DNA of 64,000 nucleotides from an uncultured Halomonas sp. Lineage in GTDB: Bacteria > Pseudomonadota > Gammaproteobacteria > Pseudomonadales > Halomonadaceae. Below are positions 44,537 to 54,055 of this stretch, in pieces. The notes beneath the pieces were generated by a model. The model had not been told where the DNA came from, did not search any database, and was given only the letters and a program-made list of their open reading frames with translations. The stretch lies in the NCBI RefSeq assembly GCF_947500835.1, contig NZ_CANMTQ010000002.1, positions 124,001 through 188,000 on the forward strand, in the 5' to 3' direction. Made by a program: the position numbers and the translations under genes. The first letter of the stretch is position 1. Every line of letters starts with the position of its first letter.

Positions 44537-45559
44537 TCAAGCACTCAGGTCGATCAAGACCTTGCGCGCACTTTCGGGATGGTGATCGATCAGGTGGATC
44601 GCCTCACTCATCTCGGCGAAGGGCAGCCGATGGCTGACCAACGCCGTGGCATCGAGCCGCCCGCTGGCGAGCATCTCGATGACTTCGGGGAACTTGCGGT
44701 TGTTGAGCCGCGAGCCGACCAGGGTCAGCTCCTTCTTGATCACTTCGAGCTGTACCAGATCGCAGGGCGTGGCATTGAAGCCCAGCAGGCCGATACGTCC
44801 CGCCGGGGAGGCCATGCGTACCAGCGACGGGAACAATGCCGGCACGCAGGCGGCATCCGCGATCAATGGCACGCCTTCGCCTTGGGTGCGCTCGGCCATC
44901 ACCGCCTCGATGTCTTCCCTTTCGCCGTTGACGACGTGGCTGGCGCCCAGGGCACTAGCTGTCTCCAGACGGGCATCGATGACGTCGCACACGGTGATGT
45001 CGGTCAAGCCCTTGGCCCGAGCGACCTGCAGAATGGTCAGGCCGATGACGCCGGCGCCGAAGATCAGCAGGCCGTCGCCCTCGATGGGCTGCATGCGATC
45101 GAGCACGTTGGTGGCGATAGAATAGGGCTCGACCAGGGCCGCCTGATCGAGGCCGACATGCTCGGGCAAACGATGCACGTTGGCTGCCGGCACACCGACC
45201 CGCTGCTCGAAGCCGCCGTCGCGATGCACGCCGATGACTTCCAGCCGCGTGCAGATGTTGGGACGCCCGATGCGGCACGGGTAGCACTCGCCACAGCTGA
45301 CCACCGGATCGACGCATACCCGCTCGCCGACGGCGATGCCCTCGACGCATTCGCCGACCGCCTCGATCACGCCGGCGAATTCATGACCGGTGACCCTCGG
45401 GAAGCGCACGAAGGCGTTGTTGCCGTGGATGATGTGCATGTCGGAACCGCAGATGCCCGCAAAGGCGACGCCGACGAGCACCTCGCCGGCCTTGGCCTGG
45501 GGCGCCTCGATATCGACGATGCCGAACTCGTGGGGGGCGTTGACCTGAAATGCTTGCAT
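44537..45559 (-). CDS. Zinc-dependent alcohol dehydrogenase, RspB / L-gulonate-5-dehydrogenase type
   Basis: From ATG 45559 (MQAFQVNAPHEFGIVDIEAP; AAGGAGAG upstream) the 340-aa MDR enzyme has catalytic zinc ligands in CGSDMHIIHGNN and TGHEFAG and a four-cysteine structural site (CGECYPCRIGRPNIC). The NAD motif is FGAGVIGL. It follows manD, and E. coli rspA-rspB has the same pair. Related enzymes oxidise L-gulonate or L-idonate at C5, which would link other aldonates to the uxu route. The substrate is inferred. Confidence 0.85.
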   Translation of the reverse strand: MQAFQVNAPHEFGIVDIEAPQAKAGEVLVGVAFAGICGSDMHIIHGNNAFVRFPRVTGHEFAGVIEAVGECVEGIAVGERVCVDPVVSCGECYPCRIGRPNICTRLEVIGVHRDGGFEQRVGVPAANVHRLPEHVGLDQAALVEPYSIATNVLDRMQPIEGDGLLIFGAGVIGLTILQVARAKGLTDITVCDVIDARLETASALGASHVVNGEREDIEAVMAERTQGEGVPLIADAACVPALFPSLVRMASPAGRIGLLGFNATPCDLVQLEVIKKELTLVGSRLNNRKFPEVIEMLASGRLDATALVSHRLPFAEMSEAIHLIDHHPESARKVLIDLSA

Positions 45560-45593
45560 GCTTCTCTCCTTCATCATTCGGTGGGCTGGTGGG

Positions 45594-46805
45594 CTACCAA
45601 TGCCAGAGTGTGCCGTCCTCGAGCCGGTTGACCGGCAGACTGGCACGCTTGTAGGGATACCGGGCCGCCAGGGTTTCGTCGATGTCGACGCCGTGACCCG
45701 GCGTTTCGCCTACCAGGAAGTGGCCATCCTCGAAGACGTAGTCGTGCGGAAATACCTGATCGGTCGCCGTGTCATGCGGCATATGTTCCTGAATGCCGAA
45801 ATTGGGCACCCAGGTATCGAAGTGAATCGCCGCGCCGAGACACACCGGCGACAGATCGGTGGGCCCATGAAAGCCGGTACGAATGTGGTACAGCGCGGCC
45901 AGATCGGCGATCCGGCGGACATGAGTGATGCCGCCACCGTGGGTCAAGGGCGTGCGGATATAGTCGATCCACTGGTTCTCGATCAGCTCGCGATAATCGT
46001 GGATCGAATTGAACACCTCGCCGATGGCCAGGGGCGTGGTGGTGTGCTCGCGCACCAGCTTGAGGCTCTGCTGGTTCTCGGCGGGCACGCAGTCCTCCAG
46101 CCAGAACAGGTGGTAGGGCTCGACCGCCTTGCCCAACCGGGCCGCCTCGATCGGGGTGAGGCGATGATGCACGTCGTGCAGCACATGTAGGTCGTCGTCG
46201 AAGCGCTCGCGCACCGCGGCGAACAGCTTGGGCACCTGGTTGAGATACTTCTCGCTGCTCCATACGTGCTCGGCGGGCAGTTCGGCATCCGCCGGCTCGT
46301 AGCGCTCGCCCTCGCGCTTGGCGACGCCGTAGATGGTGGGGATACCCGGAATGCCGGCCTGCACGCGCACCGCTTTATAGCCCAGCTCCACATGGCGGGC
46401 CACTTCGGCAAGACAGCTCTCGACGTCCTTGCCGGTGCAATGGCCATAGGCCATGACCCTTTCACGACTCTTGCCGCCGAGCAGCTGATAGAGCGGCATG
46501 CCGGCGGCCTTGGCCTTGATGTCCCACAGCGCCATGTCCACCGCGGCGATGGCACTCATGGTCACCGGCCCGCGCCGCCAGTAGGCACCGCGATAGAGAT
46601 AATGCCAGGTATCCTCGATGCGGCTGGCGTCGCGTCCGATCAGGGCGGGGATGACGTGCTCCTCGAGATAGGCGACCACCGCCTGCTCGCGGCCATTCAG
46701 AGTGGCGTCGCCGATGCCGTAAATGCCCGAGGTGGTGACGATCTTCAGGGTCACGAAGTTACGCCCCGGCGCGGTGACGATCACATAGGCATCCTGGATC
46801 TTCAT
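45594..46805 (-). CDS. manD: D-mannonate/D-gluconate dehydratase ManD (RspA, enolase superfamily)
   Basis: The 403-aa enolase-superfamily protein has the metal ligands Asp211, Glu237 and Glu263 and the catalytic Tyr159 and His213 (HDVHHRL), plus His313 in FHGPTDLSP. ManD enzymes dehydrate D-mannonate (some D-gluconate, some very slowly) to 2-keto-3-deoxy acids. It overlaps the GntR regulator gene by 4 bases and lies in the same operon as uxuA, an unrelated enzyme for the same reaction. Confidence 0.92.
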   Translation of the reverse strand: MKIQDAYVIVTAPGRNFVTLKIVTTSGIYGIGDATLNGREQAVVAYLEEHVIPALIGRDASRIEDTWHYLYRGAYWRRGPVTMSAIAAVDMALWDIKAKAAGMPLYQLLGGKSRERVMAYGHCTGKDVESCLAEVARHVELGYKAVRVQAGIPGIPTIYGVAKREGERYEPADAELPAEHVWSSEKYLNQVPKLFAAVRERFDDDLHVLHDVHHRLTPIEAARLGKAVEPYHLFWLEDCVPAENQQSLKLVREHTTTPLAIGEVFNSIHDYRELIENQWIDYIRTPLTHGGGITHVRRIADLAALYHIRTGFHGPTDLSPVCLGAAIHFDTWVPNFGIQEHMPHDTATDQVFPHDYVFEDGHFLVGETPGHGVDIDETLAARYPYKRASLPVNRLEDGTLWHW

Positions 46806-47551
46806 TGGCTCGCCTCCGCCGCGTGTTCGGCCATGTGCGTGGCGCTGGCCGAATCCTCGAACATCGCCGGAAAGCGGCGTACCAGATCGGGTAGCGACTG
46901 CCAGATTTCCCGCTGATGCACGGCCATGGCGCTGGCGGCGGCTTCGGCATCGCGCCGCGCGATGGTATCGACGATGCGTGTGTGCTGATCGATCAGCTTG
47001 TCGATCGGGGTGCTGTCGGGCACGCTGAGATAACGCACGCGATCCAGCTGCGCCTTGACCTCCTCGGTGACGCGCCAGGCGGCCTGCTGGTGGACACCCA
47101 GGGACAGCGTCCGATGGAAGGCCTCGTCGAGTTGAAAGAAGCGGTCATAGTCCTGAGGCTCGATACAACGGCGCTGGCGCTCGATCAACTCCCGCAGCTC
47201 GCTCAAAGTCGCCTCGTCCAGCCCTTGTTCGGCGGCTAACCTCGCCACGGCAACCTCGACCGCCTCGCGCACGAAGCGCGCCTCGAGCACCGCCTGCCGA
47301 GAGATCCGTACTACATAGGTACCTCGCTGCGGTCGAACCTCCACCAGCCCCGCCTCGGAAAGGCGAATAAAGGCCTCGCGCACCGGCTGCCGGCTCACGT
47401 TGAAGGTATCGGCGATCTCTTTTTCCGACAGCGCCTGGCCCGGCGCCAGCAACATGCGAATGATCGACTGGCGCAGGACATGGTAGAGACGCTGGCGCAT
47501 GGCGCCACTGTCATCCGTCTTCTGCCATAGCGCGAGTAATGTCGCATTCAT
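46802..47551 (-). CDS. GntR/FCD-family regulator of the hexuronate operon
   Basis: The 249-aa protein has an N-terminal winged helix ([41 protein letters not shown]). The FCD domain has the metal-binding pattern ([22 protein letters not shown]). It is the first gene of the eight-gene operon, so it is probably autoregulated, with a hexuronate or mannonate as signal. The 186-base gap to the divergent lldD-like gene contains the likely operator, but I cannot define it. Confidence 0.9.
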   Translation of the reverse strand: MNATLLALWQKTDDSGAMRQRLYHVLRQSIIRMLLAPGQALSEKEIADTFNVSRQPVREAFIRLSEAGLVEVRPQRGTYVVRISRQAVLEARFVREAVEVAVARLAAEQGLDEATLSELRELIERQRRCIEPQDYDRFFQLDEAFHRTLSLGVHQQAAWRVTEEVKAQLDRVRYLSVPDSTPIDKLIDQHTRIVDTIARRDAEAAASAMAVHQREIWQSLPDLVRRFPAMFEDSASATHMAEHAAEASQ

Positions 47552-47737
47552 GCCGATGTGCCTCTGGCGAATAGGAGCAACACCTTCTCAAGCGCTTTCA
47601 TCAATTTTTGCTTATCTGGTCGTTGCTCGTCGACTTTTAACCAAGAGCTAGTTAACACGGCTAGTATGGTAGTATGCAAGCAAAGGCAAAAATGCTTTTC
47701 CTCAGACTTTAGTGCAATAAAGGCAGGGAGAACTACG

Positions 47738-48916
47738 ATGAACCGTCAGCCCTACGCCGGAACCCGCTATCGCAAGGCTTTGAGCATCCATGACCTGGAG
47801 CGTCTCGCGCAAAGACGTCTACCCAATTTCGTCTTCGAGTACATCTACGGCGGTTCAGACGACGAACAGACGCTTATTCGCAACCGCACCATCTTCGATG
47901 ACTATCTATTCGAGCCTAGAACACTGACGAAGGTTGGCAAGCGCGATCTCACCACCACTCTGCTGGGCACGTCCTACGCCATGCCGCTGGTAATCGGCCC
48001 CACCGGCTACAGCGGTCTGGTAACCAGGAATGGCGACATCAAACTTGCCTCGGCTGCGGTAAACAAGCGCATTTCTTTCGTGCTCAGCAATGTCTCGACG
48101 ACGTCGCTCGAAGACATTGCCGCCGTGGAAGGAGTGAACGCCTGGATGCAGATCTATTTCTATCGGGATCGGGACTACGTCAGGAAACTGATAGAGCGCT
48201 GCCGAAGCGCGGGATACGAAACCATCGTCGTCACCACCGACAGCGCCATCTATGGCAATCGTGAGTGGGATCTGCGTAACTTCCGCAAACCCATGAAGCT
48301 CGACGCACGCAACATGCTGCATGTGCTCTCGCGTCCACGCTGGATGCTCGACGTTCTGGTGCCGGATGGTGTGCCCACCTTCAAGAATCTGGACGATCTT
48401 CTGCCGCCCGGGAAGAACACCGTGCAGGGTGCCTCGGCGGTGATCGGCGAACAGCTCGATCCTTCGCTGAACTGGGACGACATCGCCTGGCTGCGCGACT
48501 ACTGGCCGGGCAAGCTCGTTCTCAAGGGCCTTCTATCGGGGGAAGAAGCCGAACAGGCCGCCAGGCTGGGTGTGGATGGTATCGTGCTGTCGAATCACGG
48601 CGGCAGGCAGCTCAACCATGCACGCTCACCGCTCGAGGTGCTTTCCGAAGCCAGACGCCGAGTCGGCGAGCGCTGCCAACTCTACGTCGACAGCGGCTTT
48701 CGGCGCGGCACGGACGTGGTCAAGGCGCTGGCCCTGGGCGCCGATGCCGTCTGGCTGGGACGCGCGACCCTGTATGGCCTAGCCGCCGGCGGTCAGGCCG
48801 GCGTCGAGCACGCCCTCGATCTCCTGCAACGGGAAATCGACAGGACCGTCGGCCTGCTGGGTTGCAGCAGCGTGGCCGAATTGCGAGCGGATATGGTTAC
48901 ATACCTTCGTCGTTGA
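47738..48916 (+). CDS. FMN-dependent alpha-hydroxy-acid dehydrogenase (LldD/MdlB type)
   Basis: From ATG 47738 (MNRQPYAGTRYRKALSIHDLERLA; GGGAG upstream) the 392-aa product has the family blocks MPLVIGPTGYSGLV, MQIYFYRDRDYV, VTTDSAIYGNREWDLRN, the Lys in LVLKGLL and the catalytic His in LSNHGGRQLN. It oxidises a 2-hydroxy acid (L-lactate, mandelate or similar) to the 2-oxo acid. The residue set does not fix the substrate. It is divergent from the hexuronate GntR gene and may be under its control. Confidence 0.87.
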   Translation: MNRQPYAGTRYRKALSIHDLERLAQRRLPNFVFEYIYGGSDDEQTLIRNRTIFDDYLFEPRTLTKVGKRDLTTTLLGTSYAMPLVIGPTGYSGLVTRNGDIKLASAAVNKRISFVLSNVSTTSLEDIAAVEGVNAWMQIYFYRDRDYVRKLIERCRSAGYETIVVTTDSAIYGNREWDLRNFRKPMKLDARNMLHVLSRPRWMLDVLVPDGVPTFKNLDDLLPPGKNTVQGASAVIGEQLDPSLNWDDIAWLRDYWPGKLVLKGLLSGEEAEQAARLGVDGIVLSNHGGRQLNHARSPLEVLSEARRRVGERCQLYVDSGFRRGTDVVKALALGADAVWLGRATLYGLAAGGQAGVEHALDLLQREIDRTVGLLGCSSVAELRADMVTYLRR

Positions 48917-48947
48917 ACCTGCCTTTTAACAGGAAGCGACGCCAGCG

Positions 48948-49814
48948 TTAGCTCCCCGCAAACACCACCGTCCGCTTTGCATGCAAAAACACCCGGCGCT
49001 GCAGATGGTAATCCACCGCTCGGGCCAGGGTCTGGCGCTCGATGTCCCGGCCCTTGGCCACCAGATCTTCCGGATAGTGGCTGTGATCCACCGGCTCGAT
49101 CCCTTGGGTGATGATCGGGCCTTCGTCCAGGTCGTCGTTGATGTAGTGCGCCGTGGCGCCGACCAGCTTGACGCCTTTCTCGTAGGCCTGGTGATAAGGC
49201 TTGGCGCCCTTGAATCCCGGCAGCAACGAGTGATGGATATTGATTGCCCAGCCGCTCAAGCGAGCGCACATATCACTCGACAGTACCTGCATGTAGCGCG
49301 CCAGAATCACCAGCTCGGCGCCGGCTTCCTCGATGATGCGCCACACCTCGGCTTCCTGCTGCGGTTTGGCCTCCGGGGTGATAGGGAAATGGTGATAGGG
49401 AATCCCGTGCCAGGCCGCCAGCGGTTCGAGATCCGGATGATTGGAAATGATCGCCCGCACGTCGATGGGCAACTGTCCGGTACGATAGCGATAAAGCAGA
49501 TCGTTCAGGCAATGATCCGTCTTGGAAACCATGATCACCACCGGGGTGCGCCTGCCGGGTGCGGCCAACTCGAAGGTCATGTCGAACTCTGCCGCCCGAG
49601 GGGCAAATTCGGCCTGGAAGCGCTCATCATCGAACCCCTCGTTTTCGGGTCGAAACTCGACACGGATGAAGAAACGCTCTGCCAGACGATCATCGAAGGA
49701 GTTGAGTTCGGTGATGTAGCAATGTTGCTCCTTCAGGAAGCGGGTGACCACATCCACGGTGCCAAGGCGGCTGGGGCATTGGGCGGTGAGTATCCAGGTG
49801 TCGGTGGCGCTCAT
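48948..49814 (-). CDS. purU: Formyltetrahydrofolate deformylase PurU
   Basis: The 288-aa protein has an N-terminal ACT domain (AQCPSRLGTVDVVTRFLKEQHCYI) and a C-terminal formyltransferase-like domain. The motif NIHHSLLPGFKGAKPYHQAYEKGVKLVGATAHYINDDLDEGPII carries the catalytic Asn, His and Asp. It releases formate from 10-formyl-THF and balances the one-carbon pool, which is also useful during glycine betaine breakdown. It converges on the flavin enzyme with about 30 bases between. Confidence 0.95.
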   Translation of the reverse strand: MSATDTWILTAQCPSRLGTVDVVTRFLKEQHCYITELNSFDDRLAERFFIRVEFRPENEGFDDERFQAEFAPRAAEFDMTFELAAPGRRTPVVIMVSKTDHCLNDLLYRYRTGQLPIDVRAIISNHPDLEPLAAWHGIPYHHFPITPEAKPQQEAEVWRIIEEAGAELVILARYMQVLSSDMCARLSGWAINIHHSLLPGFKGAKPYHQAYEKGVKLVGATAHYINDDLDEGPIITQGIEPVDHSHYPEDLVAKGRDIERQTLARAVDYHLQRRVFLHAKRTVVFAGS

Positions 49815-49890
49815 GCGAGGCTCCTTGCACTAACTGTTATTGATCGATCTCAAGAATCGAGAAAGTCATTTGTACTGATAACCAGCAACA

Positions 49891-50295
49891 TCACCAAATG
49901 GTACGGACGTGTTTATAGGCTCGTATCTTCTCATCCGCCGTGATTAGCGGGGCGTTCAAATGCCGCGCAAGCGCCACGATCATTCGATCGGCCGGGTCCT
50001 TGTGAAACTCGCCCGGCAGCCTGGTGGACTGCACAGCGATATCGTTGTCGATAGATATGAAGCGCAATTCGTCAATGTAGCTAACCTCTTTGAGCCAGTC
50101 ATCGACATCCATGCTGAGCGTCAAGCGGCCTTTATCAACCAGCATGGCAATTTCCCATGCCGAGATGGACGACACAATAATCATCCCATCCTCGTTATCC
50201 ATCTCATCATGCAAGATGGCTCGGGCACTCGACGAAAGTTGCGAATCACCACCACTCACCCACCAAACAAGCACGTGCGTATCGAGGACAATCAA
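49891..50295 (-). CDS. vapC: PIN-domain VapC-type toxin
   Basis: I choose TTG 50295 as start: it overlaps the antitoxin stop as TTGA and has GGAGG seven bases upstream. The 134-aa PIN protein has the acidic metal residues in IVLDTHVLVWWV, ISAWEIAML and DPADRMIVA, the HxxDPADR pattern of the VapC group paired with Phd-type antitoxins. It cleaves RNA, commonly a tRNA or rRNA. Confidence 0.87.
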   Translation of the reverse strand: MIVLDTHVLVWWVSGGDSQLSSSARAILHDEMDNEDGMIIVSSISAWEIAMLVDKGRLTLSMDVDDWLKEVSYIDELRFISIDNDIAVQSTRLPGEFHKDPADRMIVALARHLNAPLITADEKIRAYKHVRTIW

Positions 50296-50534
50296 ACTAG
50301 CGCCTCCCAATCATCCTCGGCAACCGATGCGGTGGGAGCGTGGAACTCGATCACGCTACCGCGCAGACGTTCCACAGGCGAGCGTTTATCCGCTCGGTAT
50401 CGCCGCACCTCGATTGTTGGCTGTCCCTTGTCGGTCACGATGACCGACTCACCGGAAGTCTCGACACGCCGCAAGAACTCTAACGCTTTCGCTTTGAAAT
50501 GTGTCTTGGAAACCAATTCGTGGTCCATGCTCAT
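50292..50534 (-). CDS. Phd/YefM-type antitoxin of the VapC pair
   Basis: The 80-aa product (MSMDHELVSKTHFKAKALEFLRRVETSGESVIVTDKGQPTIEVRRY) has the Phd/YefM N-terminal dimer fold and an acidic tail (EFHAPTASVAEDDWEALV) for toxin binding. It precedes and overlaps the toxin gene by 4 bases. Confidence 0.87.
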   Translation of the reverse strand: MSMDHELVSKTHFKAKALEFLRRVETSGESVIVTDKGQPTIEVRRYRADKRSPVERLRGSVIEFHAPTASVAEDDWEALV

Positions 50535-50596
50535 GGCCTGCCTCTCTAGTCACCGTGCATAGTCATCAATATAGACGTACCAAGGTGTTCTGTTAA

Positions 50597-50617
50597 GTGC
50601 CCAGGCGTTCTGGGCAC
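50597..50617. terminator. Hairpin downstream of the LysE gene
   Basis: GTGCCCAG / CTGGGCAC forms an 8-bp stem with a GCGTT loop, about 58 bases beyond the lysE-family stop on the minus strand. No T run follows; it is a weak terminator candidate. Confidence 0.4.
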
Positions 50618-50674
50618 CGTTGACCGACGTACTGTCGGCAAGCAGCCCAAGGCAGTTCAAGAAGTTGAGAATTG

Positions 50675-51283
50675 CTACTCGGACGTCGCCAGCCTGGCCC
50701 CGAGAAAACCAAAGGCCCCAGCGAAGGCGCGCCTGATCCATTGCAAGACTCTAGGCCGCCGGATGACGTAATCCCGAGCAAAAGATGCAAAGGCACCGTA
50801 ACCAACGAAGACCACGAAGGTCATCAGCATGAAGATCGCGGCAAGACCGACAAGCGACAGGGTGGCGTTTCCACTACCCGGCGTCACGAACTGGGGCAAG
50901 AAGGCAAGAAAGAACAGCGACAGCTTCGGGTTCAATACATTGAGCAGCGTTCCTTTCACCGCGATACGCCACAAGCTCTCCTGAGTCGTATTGCCGGTAA
51001 CGTCGAGGGCGCCGCCCTCACGCAGAATGCTCCAGGCCATGTAGAAGAGATAAACCACCCCAAGATACTTGAACACCTGAAACATCAAAGCGCTGGTATG
51101 CAACAGCGCCGCCAGTCCGAGGATACTAGCGACAGCGGCAGGCACGATGCCGAACGTGCACCCCAAGGCAGCGGCAACGCTGGCTTGAAACCCTCGACCC
51201 AGGCCAACGGCAAGCGTGTAGATCACACCCGTGCCGGGTAACAGCACGACGACGAATGATGTCAGCAAGAACTCCCAGGACAT
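50675..51283 (-). CDS. LysE/RhtB-family amino-acid exporter
   Basis: The 202-aa protein with six hydrophobic helices has the family motifs LLPGTGVIYTLAVGLGRGFQASVAAALGCTFG and KGTLLNVLNPKLSLFFLAFLPQFV. It exports amino acids or related compounds across the inner membrane. The family name does not prove lysine as cargo. Confidence 0.92.
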   Translation of the reverse strand: MSWEFLLTSFVVVLLPGTGVIYTLAVGLGRGFQASVAAALGCTFGIVPAAVASILGLAALLHTSALMFQVFKYLGVVYLFYMAWSILREGGALDVTGNTTQESLWRIAVKGTLLNVLNPKLSLFFLAFLPQFVTPGSGNATLSLVGLAAIFMLMTFVVFVGYGAFASFARDYVIRRPRVLQWIRRAFAGAFGFLGARLATSE

Positions 51284-51361
51284 GGCGGCTTCCTATTCTT
51301 ATTGAAAATAGAGTGTAGCCGATGGGAGCGGGATAGAGCTGACAAGATGGCTAGACTCACT

Positions 51362-52678
51362 TCACAACCAGAAATCGAGCCCGAAGATGCCTACCGACAC
51401 CAGCCCCGCCATCACCGCCGCATAGCCCAGGCTGTGCTTCATCATGCGGTAGCCGCTGACGCCGTAGCGCCCCTGTAACGAGAGATTGATACCCGAGAGA
51501 GGACCTACGGCAGTGCCCACCGCCCAGGCGCCGAGAGCAACAAAAGCGAACAGGGTCTGTTCTCCTCCCTGAAGATTCAGCATCGAGGCAAGCACCGACA
51601 CGCCGATGATGGGATGCAGACCGGCAATGGCGCTTGCCACGATAGCCAGGAAGCTGATCACCCCTTGAACAGCGCCGAACTCGGCAAAAAGCGTCCATTC
51701 GCCGTTAGTTGCGGCATCGATCAGACTCGAAAGCCCCAAGGTGAAGAGCCCCGCGCAAAGAAAAAGAGAGATCTCGCCGCGCATGGCGGGCAGCCGCTCA
51801 AGCGTGTGCTGACGAACGCGCTTGAGCGTCCAGCGTGGTCCTTGAACCAGGTTGCTGAGCAATGCCACCGCCGGCAGCAGGAAAGTAATGATGCTGATGA
51901 TCTGCAACCCTGGCAGCAGTTGATAATGAAAGAGCAGCACCAGCAAGGCCATGCCAGACGGCATCATCAAGCTGCGCGGCGAGAGAGAAAACCCTGCCAC
52001 TTCCGAAAGATCGAAGCGTCGGGAAAGATCGATCAGCGTGACCACGCCGGCCAGCAGTGCCAAGGGCATGCCCACGGCCAACACATTCAGATAGGTCATT
52101 TCCGGGGCAAGTGTCATCACCACGCCCATGGAAGCAAAGAAAGGCGACCAGAGCGCCGCGCTGGAAAGGCCGCGATTGAGGGCCAGTAACTGGGGCAAAG
52201 AAAGCGGGCCGTGCCTGGCAAGACGATCGCCGATCATGAAGACCGTCGAGAGATTGAGAATGGTCCCCAGCAGATGGACCCCCAGCCAGGTACCGGCGGT
52301 ACCGCGCAATCCAGTGACGGAGCGCCCGAGAGAGCGTTTTCGGCGATTGCCGATCAACCCGATGAAACTGACCCCCACCAGCATCGCCACCACATGAGTA
52401 TTGCCGTCGAGGATACCCGGCCAGCGCACGGACTCTTCATAATGGAGGTCGGTCAGCAGCAGCATGGCAAGCCCGAGCCCGGCGAGGACTCCTGCCTGAA
52501 GCCGGGTACGTTTGGGAATATCGCGCCACAGCAGCAGCGTCGCCAGCCAGAGGGCGTAGCCCACCAGATGCGGCACCGAAACGAAATCAGTGAAACCGAG
52601 AATCTGAAGCAGCAGGCCGGAAAGGATTAGCAGCCCGGCCAGTGCATGGCGCGGCAAGGGAGAAGCCGGAGTGGGCAT
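51362..52678 (-). CDS. Multi-pass inner-membrane protein of unknown function
   Basis: The 438-aa protein has about 11 or 12 hydrophobic helices. Segments such as GTWLGVHLLGTILNLSTVFMIGDRL and AIAGLHPIIGVSVLASMLN recall the ion-transporter superfamily (SLC13/ArsB-like carriers), but I do not recognise a defined family signature. It is a lone gene between the LysE exporter and a toxin-antitoxin pair. Transport is plausible; the substrate cannot be named. Confidence 0.6.
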   Translation of the reverse strand: MPTPASPLPRHALAGLLILSGLLLQILGFTDFVSVPHLVGYALWLATLLLWRDIPKRTRLQAGVLAGLGLAMLLLTDLHYEESVRWPGILDGNTHVVAMLVGVSFIGLIGNRRKRSLGRSVTGLRGTAGTWLGVHLLGTILNLSTVFMIGDRLARHGPLSLPQLLALNRGLSSAALWSPFFASMGVVMTLAPEMTYLNVLAVGMPLALLAGVVTLIDLSRRFDLSEVAGFSLSPRSLMMPSGMALLVLLFHYQLLPGLQIISIITFLLPAVALLSNLVQGPRWTLKRVRQHTLERLPAMRGEISLFLCAGLFTLGLSSLIDAATNGEWTLFAEFGAVQGVISFLAIVASAIAGLHPIIGVSVLASMLNLQGGEQTLFAFVALGAWAVGTAVGPLSGINLSLQGRYGVSGYRMMKHSLGYAAVMAGLVSVGIFGLDFWL

Positions 52679-52856
52679 GTCGGGTTAACGAGGCCGGTGA
52701 CGGTTGGTGTGAGCAGCCTAACAGTTTGCCTTTCCCCTATCAGCTACCGCTGCTGTCCATTGATGAATTTGCTGACATCGCTTTGAAATTTACTATTCGC
52801 AAAAAGTAAAGCATACTCAGCGTTTATTCATCCTGATGCGTAAAGGAGCGAATCCT

Positions 52857-53114
52857 ATGGCCAAGACTCTAGCTACCGTCAGCTCGAAGCGGCAAATCAC
52901 GCTACCCATCGACCTCTGTCGGGAGATAGGCATCACGCCCGGCGACAAGGTCAAGGTGTTCATCCACGACGGTCAAATCACCTTGATGAAACAGCACGTT
53001 GGTGCAGCCGAGGGCGCCCTTGCCCATCTTTCGGGAGACCCTTCCCTCAGCGATGAAGACTCCTTGCAAGAAGCAGTGGAACAGCGTGATGCCAACCGGA
53101 AATCGGCGACGTGA
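52857..53114 (+). CDS. AbrB/MazE-type antitoxin of a VapC pair
   Basis: From ATG 52857 (MAKTLATVSSKRQITLPIDLCREIGITPGDKVKVFIHDG; GGAG upstream) the 85-aa product has the AbrB swapped-hairpin DNA-binding fold and an acidic C-terminal tail. Its stop overlaps the GTG start of the toxin (GTGA). An upstream ATG at 52836 would add seven residues. Confidence 0.88.
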   Translation: MAKTLATVSSKRQITLPIDLCREIGITPGDKVKVFIHDGQITLMKQHVGAAEGALAHLSGDPSLSDEDSLQEAVEQRDANRKSAT

Positions 53115-53515
53115 TCGCCATCGATACTAATGTGCTCTTGCGTTATCTATTGCAGGACGATGAGGCCCAAACGCACCGAGCCAAGGCGTTGATCCAAGGC
53201 GAAACACTGGTACTGATAACGGATATCGTGCTTGTCGAAACGCTCTGGACATTGAAAGGCAAGAAGTATCGCGCCGACAAGCAAGCGTTGATCGATGCCA
53301 TCGAATGCTTGCTACAAGAACCGACGCTGATGTTCGAAGACGACGAGACGGTATGGCAGGCTTTGCAGGATTACCGGCAAACGAATGCAGATTTCCCGGA
53401 TGCCTTGATTGCCAGAAAAGCCGCCTATCTTGCACGCTCGAAAGGCGAGCCGTACTCAGGAACCTTTACCTTCGATCGCCGAGCGCTTGCCTTGCCTGGC
53501 ACCAGAGATAGCTAG
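53111..53515 (+). CDS. vapC: PIN-domain VapC-type toxin
   Basis: The 134-aa PIN protein starts at GTG (VIAIDTNVLLRYLLQDDEAQ) and has the acidic active-site residues in AIDTNVLLRYLL, VETLWTL, DFPDALIA and TFDRRAL. It is a ribonuclease toxin neutralised by the AbrB-type protein encoded just before. It is distinct in sequence from the VapC at 49.9 kb. Confidence 0.9.
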   Translation: MIAIDTNVLLRYLLQDDEAQTHRAKALIQGETLVLITDIVLVETLWTLKGKKYRADKQALIDAIECLLQEPTLMFEDDETVWQALQDYRQTNADFPDALIARKAAYLARSKGEPYSGTFTFDRRALALPGTRDS

Positions 53516-53530
53516 CTGATATGTCCTCGA

Positions 53531-54055
53531 TTAACGTCCCATGCGCCGACCCATGAAATCCTCGAGCAGGCTATCCAGCTCATCCGGAGCGTTCTTTCCA
53601 GTGAACTCAGGGGAGTGAATCATTTCCAGGAAGGCGGTGACATTATCCTGGGTCTGCTGCATGGCAACGTCTTGTGGCGCGTCCCATTTCTCGCCGAACA
53701 CGCGCACCGCTGCATAGATGACACTGGCGAGCCAGGGCTCGGTGCCATCGCAGCGCATAGCGTAAAAGAACATGCGGTGAACTTCCCGAGAGGAATGCTC
53801 ACGATCCTCCTCGGCGATATCGTGCACCACGCTTGCACGGCGAAAATTGCCCATGTAGGGAGAGCCGAACACCGGCCCCCACAGAAAAGAAGGGATGCTC
53901 GCGCCGTTGATCGTTCGACCCTTGGGCGCTAGCCATTCTAGGCCCTGGGGGTCTCGATAGACGAAGTCCGTCTCCAGGCGCATCAAGCGATCCCGCGATT
54001 CTCGTTCCACCAGCCAAGTGGTCACGACCTCGCCGATAAACTCGCCGTAGTCCAT
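53531..54055 (-). CDS. DUF1353 protein
   Basis: From ATG 54055 (GGAG upstream) the 174-aa product has the DUF1353 blocks RLETDFVYRDPQGLEWLAPKGRTINGASIP and SVVHDIAEED, the latter with a possible metal-binding His-Asp. Phage and chromosomal homologues are known, with no described function. It converges on the VapC gene with 15 bases between. Confidence 0.8.
   Translation of the reverse strand: MDYGEFIGEVVTTWLVERESRDRLMRLETDFVYRDPQGLEWLAPKGRTINGASIPSFLWGPVFGSPYMGNFRRASVVHDIAEEDREHSSREVHRMFFYAMRCDGTEPWLASVIYAAVRVFGEKWDAPQDVAMQQTQDNVTAFLEMIHSPEFTGKNAPDELDSLLEDFMGRRMGR

Noticed and set aside
47552..47737. GntR operator in the manD-lldD gap
   Set aside because: Partial repeats (CTAGTATGGTAGTATG) are visible but no convincing palindrome; I do not call a site.
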